DNA of 64,000 bases from Truepera sp. bin119 (GTDB lineage Bacteria; Deinococcota; Deinococci; Deinococcales; Trueperaceae). The DNA lies in assembly GCA_002239005.1 (NCBI GenBank), contig MPNL01000010.1, forward strand, positions 21,549 to 85,548. The letters are read 5' to 3'. The translations under genes and the position numbers were made by a program. Under the pieces are notes generated by a model. The model made no database searches. It had not been told where the DNA came from and was given only the letters and a program-made list of their open reading frames with translations. Below, one piece after another: positions 1-7,513 of this stretch. The first letter of the stretch is position 1, and each line of letters begins with the position of its first letter.

Positions 1-2
1 TG

Positions 3-86
3 ACCACCTGCCTGTACCCGAACTTGACTTTCGCCGAGCAAATTGGTGTGGAAAACTATAATCGCCCCCCTATTGATAAAGCCTGA
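3..86 (+). other. Possible 3' end of a gene entering from the left
   Basis: From the left edge one frame reads 27 codons without interruption (…YPNLTFAEQIGVENYNRP…) to a TGA at 84-86. The composition looks protein-like, but the piece is too short to assign a family. It may be the C-terminus of a gene outside the window or chance. Confidence 0.2.
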
Positions 87-155
87 AGACTTGGCTAGCA
101 AGTGGATGTTCGACGACGTACCGTTCGGGCCCAATCTGTACAGTGACGGTAATCA

Positions 156-176
156 CCTGACAGTTCCCCTGTCAGG
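156..176. terminator. Hairpin after the sulfotransferase gene
   Basis: CCTGACAG and CTGTCAGG form a perfect 8-bp stem around a 5-nt loop, 55 bp beyond the stop of the leftward sulfotransferase gene. No T-run follows on either strand, so termination or mRNA 3'-end protection is only a suggestion. Confidence 0.3.
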
Positions 177-231
177 GAGGGTCAGTCAACAGCCTTCTTG
201 CTCCCTCCTTTGGCATTCTTGGGCAGCCGGG

Positions 232-957
232 TCACGGTGCCCGTATCGCGTGTTCCGCAAGCCTTGCATAGAGGGGGCGAGCCTCTTCGAGGAGGGGGAG
301 GAGTTCGTCCGGGAAGGGAGTCTCCTTAGGCCGGTAGGGGGCGAAGCCGGTAGAGCGGTGGGCGTTAGCGTACCAGTACCGGGCCCACACGCCGTCCTCG
401 GGCTTGGGGCCTGCGGGCCAGGCCAACATCGTCTCGGCAAAAGGGATACCGAGTCGGCGGCAAGCCTCGGTGAGCACAGACCGCGGGTCCCTGAGGATCT
501 CCTTTGCCTCAAGGACGATTGGGGAGCGGCCCCTATTCAGTTCGCGTTCGAGCAACTGTACCTGCTCCGGTAGCCCAGTGTCGGCCAGACTCGGATCGGT
601 GATGTGACCGGCGAGCGAGGGCAGCATCTCGGCCGGGTCGCGTGTGAGTAGGACGGAGCGCAGATCGTCGAGGAAGTCCCACTCGAGCCCGCGCAGGTGA
701 TGCGCCATGTTCTTGAAGAACAGCACCGGCCGCTCGCAGGGGCCTAGCAGGATGTCCCGCACGACCCGTTCACCATCTCTATCCATGGCAGCGAGCACCT
801 CGTTGCGACCGGGGTGTCTCGCACCGGAGTGGCGCAGGTAGTAGCCGTAGAGGGGCTCGTCGAAGACGCGGGTGTCAGACCGCTGGCGGAAGCTGTACAT
901 CAGCGCGGTGGAGACGTTGCGGGGGCCCGACCAGACTGACAGGCGCAGGCAGTTCAT
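232..957 (-). CDS. Sulfotransferase-family protein
   Basis: 241 residues, cytosolic, no signal peptide. Residues 9-19 (WSGPRNVSTAL) match the 5'-phosphosulfate-binding loop of PAPS-dependent sulfotransferases, and residues 103-112 (LLTRDPAEML) match the 3'-phosphate-binding strand and helix, so the expected reaction is sulfuryl transfer from PAPS. The substrate cannot be read. Its ATG overlaps the stop of the upstream aminotransferase gene (ATGA at 954-957), so the two are translationally coupled and probably work on related molecules. Family membership is fairly sure. Actual sulfotransferase activity is an inference, since P-loop proteins of this type are sometimes only sulfotransferase-like. 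Confidence 0.75.
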   Translation of the reverse strand: MNCLRLSVWSGPRNVSTALMYSFRQRSDTRVFDEPLYGYYLRHSGARHPGRNEVLAAMDRDGERVVRDILLGPCERPVLFFKNMAHHLRGLEWDFLDDLRSVLLTRDPAEMLPSLAGHITDPSLADTGLPEQVQLLERELNRGRSPIVLEAKEILRDPRSVLTEACRRLGIPFAETMLAWPAGPKPEDGVWARYWYANAHRSTGFAPYRPKETPFPDELLPLLEEARPLYARLAEHAIRAP

Positions 958-1871
958 CCGACACCCTCGATGCTGCGCTCAATCGCCTCCCGGTAGAGGG
1001 CGGAGAGGCGCTCGGTAACCGGTCGGTCGCCCGATCCGATGTCGCGGCCGTCGACCTGGATGACCGGGGTGAGCCCACCGAAGGTTCCGGTCACGAAAGC
1101 CTCATCGGCGTCATACACATCGGTGAGGGTGAACGGCTTCTCCCGCGCCGGGATGGCGGCGGTGCGGGCTAGCTCGAGCACCAGCCTACGGGTGATGCCG
1201 TTGAGACAGTACTGTCCGGTCGAGGTCCACACCTCACCGGAGCGGACGACAAAGAAGTTGGTGGCGTTGCAGGTTGCCACCGCGCCGGTTGGATCGAGCA
1301 TCAGCGCCTCGTCAGCACCGGCCTGGAGCGCCTGGATGAGCGCGACGACCTCGTGCAGCTTGCTGTGGCAGTTGAGCTTGGGATCGAGCGTGTCGGGCGG
1401 GGGGCGCCGCACGGTCGAGGTGAAGAGCCGGACGCCAGCGCGCGCCACCCCGGGGTCGGCCCGCTTGTGCTCAGCAATGATCACCACCGTGGGTCCAGCC
1501 ACGGTAAGACGGGGATCCTGCGATGGGGTCTTCTTTATCCCACGGGTCACCATCAGCCGCACGTGAACTCCGTCGCTCATATCGTTGCGGCGCACCGTCT
1601 CGAATAGAGCCTCGGTCAGTTCGGAGCGGGTCATGCCGACATCGAGTCCGATGGCGGCCGCCCCCTGGAACAGGCGGTCGAGGTGAAGTTCCAAAAAGGC
1701 GAAGCGGCCTCCGTGCAGCCGGAGGCCCTCCCAGACCCCGTCGCCCACCAGAAAACCGCTGTCGAACACCGACACCTTGGCCTCTTCACGGGGGTAGAAG
1801 TCCCCGTTGATGTAGATCAGGACATCCCGATTCCGCTCGTCGGGCAGGGCCTCGTGAGTTCCGCGCGCCAT
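954..1871 (-). CDS. Class IV aminotransferase (IlvE / D-amino acid transaminase fold)
   Basis: 305 residues. The start at 1871 was chosen because GGAGGTG lies just upstream; an open frame continues to 2015 but has no comparable site. The fold-type IV PLP signature is present, with the Schiff-base lysine at Lys171 (KLNCHSK) and the CNATNFF segment at 201-207. The glutamate that normally contacts the pyridine nitrogen in this fold (…E-x-x-x-x-N…) appears to be Thr200 here, which may mark a subfamily. It would exchange an amino group between an amino acid and a 2-oxo acid; branched-chain, D-amino acid or another substrate is open. It is the first gene of a two-gene unit with the sulfotransferase. 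Confidence 0.8.
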   Translation of the reverse strand: MARGTHEALPDERNRDVLIYINGDFYPREEAKVSVFDSGFLVGDGVWEGLRLHGGRFAFLELHLDRLFQGAAAIGLDVGMTRSELTEALFETVRRNDMSDGVHVRLMVTRGIKKTPSQDPRLTVAGPTVVIIAEHKRADPGVARAGVRLFTSTVRRPPPDTLDPKLNCHSKLHEVVALIQALQAGADEALMLDPTGAVATCNATNFFVVRSGEVWTSTGQYCLNGITRRLVLELARTAAIPAREKPFTLTDVYDADEAFVTGTFGGLTPVIQVDGRDIGSGDRPVTERLSALYREAIERSIEGVG

Positions 1872-1963
1872 GGCAGGACACCTCCATAACTCCAGGGGTC
1901 GCCGCCCAGCATGACACGAACGGGGTTGCGGCGGTACCCGCCACGCTCTGGTACTCAAGCCTG

Positions 1964-1969
1964 TACCCT
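1964..1969 (+). promoter_or_regulatory. -10 box TACCCT, leaderless type
   Basis: TACCCT ends 8 nt before the ATG at 1978 and no Shine-Dalgarno sequence lies between them. No convincing -35 box is visible. Confidence 0.4.
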
Positions 1970-1977
1970 GAGACATC

Positions 1978-2607
1978 ATGGAGTTCGATCCTGCTCGCCT
2001 GGAGCCCCGGACCATCTACAGCCTCATGACCGGCACTGTGGTGCCGCGCCCGATCGGTTGGATCTCAACCCTGTCCGCCGAGGGCATCGCCAATCTCGCA
2101 CCCTACTCCTACTTCAACGCGGTCGGAACCGAGCCCCCCACTATTATGTTCTCGGGCGGCCTCCGCGGTGGCGAGATCAAGGATACCGTCCAGAACATTC
2201 TCGATACCGGCGAGTTCGTCTTCAATATGGTGACTGCGGAACTGGTGGAGGCGATGAACGCCACGGCGGCCGACGCCCCTGGCAACGTAAGCGAGTTCGA
2301 ACTCACGGACCTGATCGCAGTGCCCTCGGTCCGAGTGAAACCCCCACGCGTCGCAGAGAGCCCCGTGCACTTCGAGTGTGTCCTCGACCACATCCATGCG
2401 GTGGGTCCGAACCGGGTCGTGTTCGGGAGGGTGGTCCACCTGCATGTCGCGGATGAGGCCCTGCAGGGCGGTCATCGGGTCGACACTGCGAAGTTGAAGC
2501 CCGTCGGCCGCCTGAACGGTCCGTACTACGCGTACGTGCGAGAGCTGTTCGCACTTGAACGGCCGACCCAGAAGGGCCGGGAGCAAGGTGTCATTAGCAA
2601 GGAATAG
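1978..2607 (+). CDS. Flavin reductase-like FMN-binding split-barrel protein
   Basis: 209 residues. The N-terminal region (VVPRPIGWISTLSAEG…NLAPYSYFNAV) is the FMN-binding split barrel of the flavin reductase-like / DIM6-NTAB family, in which proteins reduce free FMN with NAD(P)H for a partner oxygenase or simply bind FMN. The length fits the stand-alone form. It is divergent from the aminotransferase gene, and no monooxygenase partner is next to it. The start has no ribosome binding site but sits 8 nt after a TACCCT box, so it may be leaderless. The family is clear; the partner and physiological role are unknown. Confidence 0.8.
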   Translation: MEFDPARLEPRTIYSLMTGTVVPRPIGWISTLSAEGIANLAPYSYFNAVGTEPPTIMFSGGLRGGEIKDTVQNILDTGEFVFNMVTAELVEAMNATAADAPGNVSEFELTDLIAVPSVRVKPPRVAESPVHFECVLDHIHAVGPNRVVFGRVVHLHVADEALQGGHRVDTAKLKPVGRLNGPYYAYVRELFALERPTQKGREQGVISKE

Positions 2608-3034
2608 CCCTGTCTCACCAACCCACCCGTGAGCGCACCACCCCCTGTTTTGCCGCCCGCAAGTCACGACACGCCACCGTGAACCCGCCACCCGGGCCAC
2701 ACCTCCTGAGGATGAGGAAACGTGGAACCGCAGCCCTATCGGACTCACGGGCTCGACAAGACACGAAGGGAGGCGACGCTTCGGTGGAAGGCCCACACCC
2801 GGCACCACCTGGGGAATGGGTTTCAGCCCAAGGCCGATCTTTTAGGCTATGGAACCAGAGCTGCTTCAGCAAGTGTGGTTTCCAGAGACCGACCTCACGC
2901 AAGACCCTCGAACATCCGGCAAGCCCACCACAGCTAACGCTTTCACCACAAAGCGCGCCTCGAACGCCCTAGATGCAGTCCGCTCAAGCCGCACTTTGCG
3001 CCGAACGCGCAGTCGGCGGTGTCGGTACCCAAGC
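2608..3034. other. Gene-free stretch between convergent genes
   Basis: 427 bp between the flavin reductase and the DegT-type aminotransferase, which converge here. Several overlapping open frames exist on both strands, but none shows a recognisable family, a ribosome binding site or a consistent coding look. No tRNA or strong terminator hairpin was seen. Confidence 0.5.
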
Positions 3035-4177
3035 TCAAAGCAGCTCGATCACGGCGTCGGCAACCTCCTCGACCTCCGCATCGCTCAGGTAGGGGTGGCA
3101 GGGCAGGGCCAGCAGCTCGTCGCAGAAGGTCTCGGTCACGGGCAGACTACCGCGGCGGTAACCGAGGTCGCGGTAGCAGACATCGAGGTGGTCGGCGGGC
3201 ACGTAGGCAAGCGATGACTCGATGCCGCGCTCGAACAGGCCGGCGTGGACGCGGTCGCGCTCGGAGATCCGCACCGTAAAGACTCGCCACACGGCCTTGC
3301 TGTCGGCTGGAGGACGCTGGATCCGCACCCCGGCTCGCTCGAAACGTCGGGCATAATTGGCGGCGTGCTCACGGCGCCTGGCCAGTTGCTCGTCTAAGTA
3401 GGGTAGGCGGAGCCTCAACACTGCGGCGTCGATGGTGTCGATCCGCTCGTTGTAGCCGATCTCGATCGTATCCGAGGGCCACTTGGGGCGGGTCGCAGGC
3501 CGGTCGCGGTAGGGCGGTTGCTCGCGGCCATAGTGCCGCAGTGTGTTGAGTCGGTCGTAGAGTGAGCGGTCGTCGGTCGTGATCAGGCCGCCGCTGCCGA
3601 CGCCGCCGAAGATCTTCCCAGGTGCTGTACTGAAGGCGGTAAGGGTCGAGAGTGAACCGATGCGGCGGCCGTGGTAGTGGGCCCCAGTCGCTAGCGCGGC
3701 GTCCTCCATCACGGCGATCCCATGGTGCTGCCCGATCTCCAGGATCGGCGCCATCTCGGCTGGGACACCATGCAGGTGGACAGGGAGGATGGCCTTGGTC
3801 CTAGGGGTGATCGCCGCCTCGACAAGATCGGGATCCATGTTGCACCCTTCGGGCTCGATATCGATCCAGACCACCTGCGCGCCGGTCAGGGTGACTGCGT
3901 GACTAGTGGGAATGTCGGAGTTGGCGACGGTGATGACCTCATCCCCAGGGCCAATACCGAGCGCCCGCAAAGCCAGCAGCAGTGCCGAGGTTCCCGAGGT
4001 GACGCCGACGGCGTAGCCAGCCCCGCAGTAGGCAGCAAACTCCTCCTCGAGGGCTCGCACGGCCGGGCCCATCACCAGTTCTCCAGAGTCGAGCACGCCT
4101 AGCACCGCAGCGTCTATGGCTTCCCGGTCGCTCCGGTAGCTAGCGGCATTATCGTACATCCGGACCCGCAACTCCAT
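3035..4177 (-). CDS. DegT/DnrJ/EryC1/StrS-family aminotransferase
   Basis: 380 residues. A fold-type I PLP enzyme of the sugar-aminotransferase class, with a Gly-rich phosphate contact (TSGTSALLLALRALG, about 60-74), the Asp that pairs with the PLP nitrogen at ED158-159, and the expected Schiff-base lysine at about Lys188 (APGKIFGGVGSGG). The family aminates keto-sugars on nucleotide carriers, but no sugar-nucleotide genes are adjacent, so the substrate is open. The start MELRV was chosen because a perfect TATAAT box ends exactly 6 nt before it; the open frame reaches 4315 but would begin inside that promoter. It is divergent from the amidohydrolase gene. Confidence 0.85.
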   Translation of the reverse strand: MELRVRMYDNAASYRSDREAIDAAVLGVLDSGELVMGPAVRALEEEFAAYCGAGYAVGVTSGTSALLLALRALGIGPGDEVITVANSDIPTSHAVTLTGAQVVWIDIEPEGCNMDPDLVEAAITPRTKAILPVHLHGVPAEMAPILEIGQHHGIAVMEDAALATGAHYHGRRIGSLSTLTAFSTAPGKIFGGVGSGGLITTDDRSLYDRLNTLRHYGREQPPYRDRPATRPKWPSDTIEIGYNERIDTIDAAVLRLRLPYLDEQLARRREHAANYARRFERAGVRIQRPPADSKAVWRVFTVRISERDRVHAGLFERGIESSLAYVPADHLDVCYRDLGYRRGSLPVTETFCDELLALPCHPYLSDAEVEEVADAVIELL

Positions 4178-4183
4178 GGGCGC

Positions 4184-4189
4184 ATTATA
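4184..4189 (-). promoter_or_regulatory. Consensus -10 box (TATAAT) for a leaderless mRNA
   Basis: On the minus strand TATAAT is followed by six bases and then the ATG of the DegT-type gene, which is the Deinococcus leaderless spacing. An 8-bp palindrome TGTCGACA (4203-4210) lies just upstream, between the two divergent genes, and could be an operator. No clear -35 box. Confidence 0.6.
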
Positions 4190-4255
4190 CATAATATAGT
4201 AGTGTCGACAGTTGACAGCAGCAGGGTATCCTGTCGAGTGTCTGGGAGGGGCGGT

Positions 4256-5716
4256 ATGAAGACCAAGATAAGTGGACGCTATGTTGTCGGCTTCGACGAC
4301 ACCCGGCAGGAGCATGTCATCTACCGGAACGGTGAGGTGGTATTCGAGGGCGACACCATCCTCTATGTGGGTAAGAGCTACGAGGGTGCGGTCGACAGGG
4401 TCATCGACGCCTCCCGTTGTCTGATCTCACCGGGACTGATCAACATGCACGCCCTCATGGACGTCGGCATCCATCCGCCGCTACTCGACATCGGGAAGCG
4501 GAGCGGGATGTACCGCCCTCGGAACTGGGTGGTGGCCGAGGGGGAGCCGCCGGTATTCACCCCCGAAGAGGTGCGAGCGGGAGCCGAGCACACCTTCCTG
4601 TCGATGCTCCGCTCAGGCGTGACCACCTTCTGCGGCATTAACGCGATGGTCTTCAAGCGATTCGACGACCCCGTCTGGGAGCCCGAGATCTATGTGGAGA
4701 CTGCGGTGCGTTACGGCCTGCGAGCTTACCTGTCGCACCACTTCCGCGCCGGTGCCCAATATGTTCAGGAGGACGGCTCCCCCGGCTGGGTGTGGGACGA
4801 GGAGCGCGGTTTCAGGGGCCTCGAGCGCAACATCGCCTTCATCAAGAAACACCATGGCGGCTACGGGGGCCGGATCTACGGGCTGCTCTTCCCCTACACC
4901 ACCGACCAAGTCACCCCGGAGCTACTCAGAGCGACCCGGGAGGCCGCCACAGAACTTGGGGTAGGTATCCGGATGCACTTCGCTCAGTCCGACTATGAGC
5001 TGCAACTCATCGCCGAGCGCCATGGTGGTAAGACTCCAGTGGAGTACCTGGAGAGTCTCGGTTTCCTCGGCTCCGATGTGATGCTGACTCACGCCCTCCT
5101 GGGCCGCGGAACCGACGGTGAGATGAGCGACGGGGAGTTGGCCACGTTGGCCGAACATGGTGTCACCGTCACCAACTGCCCTTGGATCTACTCGATGCGG
5201 GGCAGCTACCTGCGCTCGATCTCCCGCTACCTCGACGCAGGCATCAACGTCTGCCTCGGCACCGACACCCAACCCGACGATATCCTCAGGGAGATGCGCT
5301 TCGGTGCCATCATGGGCAAGGTGGCACATACCAGCGCCCAGCAAGCGACCGCCCGGGATGTCTATAACGCTGTCACCGTCAACGCTGCGAAGTACCTGAG
5401 GCGCGACGACCTCGGCCGACTGGCGTCCGGCTCGAAGGCCGACATCACCGTCGTCGACCTCGACAGACCCTCCCTGAGCGCCCAGGATGACCCTATCCGC
5501 AGCCTCGTCTACTTCGCGTCGATGGCCGACGTCAAGCAGGTTTTTAGCGGCGGTCGCCTGGTAGTAGACGACTTCCGCTGCCCGCTCGTCGACGAGGCCG
5601 AGGTGAGCCGGGCGTCGCAGGAGGTGGCGGTGAAGGTTCGGGAGACACTCGCGGGCTGGGACCGGAGCAGCACCACCGTGGAGGCATTCTTCCCTCCATC
5701 GTTCGAGATGCACTAG
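4256..5716 (+). CDS. Amidohydrolase / chlorohydrolase-type metal-dependent hydrolase
   Basis: 486 residues, starting at ATG 4256 behind GGGAGGGG. The TRZ/ATZ-like amidohydrolase layout is visible: an N-terminal beta-sandwich strand set, the LISPGLINMH strand, a later metal His in IRMHFAQSD, a His in MLTHALLGRG, and the catalytic Asp in CLGTDTQPDD. The first metal motif, normally HxH, reads His65-Ala-Leu67, so one zinc/iron ligand appears to be missing. The family deaminates or dechlorinates ring compounds such as guanine, cytosine or triazines. With the changed motif, activity is uncertain. An MFS carrier follows 33 bp downstream and may import the substrate. Confidence 0.75.
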   Translation: MKTKISGRYVVGFDDTRQEHVIYRNGEVVFEGDTILYVGKSYEGAVDRVIDASRCLISPGLINMHALMDVGIHPPLLDIGKRSGMYRPRNWVVAEGEPPVFTPEEVRAGAEHTFLSMLRSGVTTFCGINAMVFKRFDDPVWEPEIYVETAVRYGLRAYLSHHFRAGAQYVQEDGSPGWVWDEERGFRGLERNIAFIKKHHGGYGGRIYGLLFPYTTDQVTPELLRATREAATELGVGIRMHFAQSDYELQLIAERHGGKTPVEYLESLGFLGSDVMLTHALLGRGTDGEMSDGELATLAEHGVTVTNCPWIYSMRGSYLRSISRYLDAGINVCLGTDTQPDDILREMRFGAIMGKVAHTSAQQATARDVYNAVTVNAAKYLRRDDLGRLASGSKADITVVDLDRPSLSAQDDPIRSLVYFASMADVKQVFSGGRLVVDDFRCPLVDEAEVSRASQEVAVKVRETLAGWDRSSTTVEAFFPPSFEMH

Positions 5717-5749
5717 TTAAGCTGCAAAGCGATCGCAGGATTGGAACCG

Positions 5750-7012
5750 ATGTCCACCTTCACTGCGGTCCGGCGCCGGCTGCGAGGGACCTTCTATGGC
5801 TGGTGGCTGGTGACCGGCGCGATCGGCATCCAGATCCTCCAATCCGGGCTGATGCTACAGGCCTTCGGCATCTACGTGCCGATCTGGCGGGAGGAGTTCG
5901 GCTGGAGCAAGACCGCTCTCGCCACGGTGTTCTCGCTCCAGCGACTCGAGAGTGGGCTTCTCGGACCGCTGCAGGGCTGGCTGCTGCGCCACTTCGGCGC
6001 CCGCACGATCATGCAGGTCGGGCTGGTGGTATTCGGGCTCGGCCTGTTGGCCCTGAGCCAGGTCGAATCGCTGGTGACCTTCACACTGGCCTATCTGATA
6101 CTGGCGGCTGGCGCCACCCTCGGCGGATTCCTCTCGCTGATGACCGTCATCGTAAACTGGTTCGAGCGGAAGCGGTCGATCGCGCTGGCGCTCATGCAGG
6201 TTGGGGGCTCCATCGGCGGGCTGCTCATCCCGCTTCTGGCTTGGTCGCTCATCACCCACGGCTGGCGTACCACCGCTGCCATCTCTGGACTCATCGTCCT
6301 GCTGGCGGGGCTCCCGCTCAGCCTGCTGATGCGAAACCGTCCAGAGGACTACGGACAACTCCCCGACGGTCGACAGAAACCGTCTGGCCGGGCGACAGAT
6401 GCGGCGGAGCCACTCGATAGCAGCCAGGACTTCAGCACCGGCCAGGCACTGCGCACACCAGCCTTCTGGCTGCTATCGCTGGGTCACGCTCTGGCAGTGA
6501 CTCTGGTCTCCGCTGTCACCGTGCACCTAGTGATCCACTTGGATGAGGCGCTCACCTTTTCCCTGCAACGCTCGGCCTTCGTCATCGCCTTCCTGACATC
6601 TATCACCCTAGTGGGTCAACTCCTCGGGGGCTTCCTCGGCGACAGGCTGGACAAGCGGATCATCGCTTCGATGGCGATGCTCGGCCACGCTGGTGGGATT
6701 CTGGTGCTCGCCTGGGCTGGAAGTCTAGTCACGGTCCTGCTGTTCGCCGCTCTGCACGGGCTGGCTTGGGGGGTGCGCGGCCCCCTCATGGGCGCGTTGC
6801 GGGCGGATTACTTCGGTCGCACCTCATTCGCCACCATCATGGGCTTCTCTGGAATCATCATCATGACAGGGTCGATGAGTGGACCGATCCTGGCCGGCTA
6901 CCTGGCCGACCATTTCGGAAGCTACCGACCCGCCTTCACCCTGCTGGCGGCGCTAGCGGGGCTCGGTGCGATCATCTTCCTGCTCGTGCGGAGGCCGAAG
7001 CTCCGGCCATGA
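5750..7012 (+). CDS. MFS transporter (oxalate/formate or monocarboxylate type)
   Basis: 420 residues with about 12 hydrophobic segments and a central hydrophilic loop (about 205-230). The loop motifs FGARTI, NWFERKRSIALAL and LGDRLDKRI are typical of the major facilitator superfamily, and YGWWLVTGA near the N-terminus is common in the oxalate:formate antiporter/monocarboxylate group. ATG 5750 was preferred over TTG 5741 because the AGGA site is 9 nt before the ATG and would touch the TTG. It probably forms an operon with the amidohydrolase and moves a small organic anion; the substrate is unknown. Confidence 0.8.
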   Translation: MSTFTAVRRRLRGTFYGWWLVTGAIGIQILQSGLMLQAFGIYVPIWREEFGWSKTALATVFSLQRLESGLLGPLQGWLLRHFGARTIMQVGLVVFGLGLLALSQVESLVTFTLAYLILAAGATLGGFLSLMTVIVNWFERKRSIALALMQVGGSIGGLLIPLLAWSLITHGWRTTAAISGLIVLLAGLPLSLLMRNRPEDYGQLPDGRQKPSGRATDAAEPLDSSQDFSTGQALRTPAFWLLSLGHALAVTLVSAVTVHLVIHLDEALTFSLQRSAFVIAFLTSITLVGQLLGGFLGDRLDKRIIASMAMLGHAGGILVLAWAGSLVTVLLFAALHGLAWGVRGPLMGALRADYFGRTSFATIMGFSGIIIMTGSMSGPILAGYLADHFGSYRPAFTLLAALAGLGAIIFLLVRRPKLRP

Positions 7013-7025
7013 TACCCATTGCGAC

Positions 7026-7355
7026 TTAGACCCTGACGAAATCTTCGACATCTAGGGTGAAGATGATGGCTCCTCCCAGGGTAACCTCGGTAGCCTGGGC
7101 AGCGTAGACCCCTTCCAGGTCCGCCATAGCGGCGCCAGGGACGAGCAGGTCGGTCCGCTCGCCGCAATTGGTGGTGATGATCTCCTTAACCACCCGAACT
7201 TCTTCACCCTCGACACCGATCAGGAAGGTGGTGTTGCCCTGACGCAGGAAGCCACCGGTGGACGAGAGTTTGGTCACCCCAAAGCCGCGCTCGGTCAACG
7301 CCTTTTGGAGCTTGCCTGCATCGGTATCCTGGACAATAGTCAGGAGCAGCTTCAT
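7026..7355 (-). CDS. Cyclic-di-AMP receptor of the PII-like DarA/PstA family
   Basis: 109 residues, the usual size for this family (DUF970). The conserved start MKLLLTIVQDTDAGKL and the loop KLSSTGGFLRQGNTTFLIGV, which forms the c-di-AMP pocket in DarA/PstA, are both present. The family forms PII-like trimers that bind c-di-AMP and pass the signal to unknown targets. A TACTAT box lies 9 nt before the ATG, with AGGGA in between. It reads in the same direction as glmS, 158 bp downstream of it. Ligand assignment rests on the family motif. Confidence 0.85.
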   Translation of the reverse strand: MKLLLTIVQDTDAGKLQKALTERGFGVTKLSSTGGFLRQGNTTFLIGVEGEEVRVVKEIITTNCGERTDLLVPGAAMADLEGVYAAQATEVTLGGAIIFTLDVEDFVRV

Positions 7356-7513
7356 TCCCTGTACATAGTAGCAGAGACGAGTCAGAGTTCAGATGAGTAA
7401 CCGTGTCCGCAATGTTCTTGTAGGGAGCTTGTGACCTCCCGCGACCGCGTAGTGCATCCCGGTGTGTCAGTGCACACTTACGGCCCGACGAGTACTCGAT
7501 CCCAAAACCATGC

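Noticed and set aside
4922..5713. Long open frame antisense to the amidohydrolase gene
   Set aside because: It shadows a gene with clear family motifs, a common effect of high GC; its translation shows no motif.
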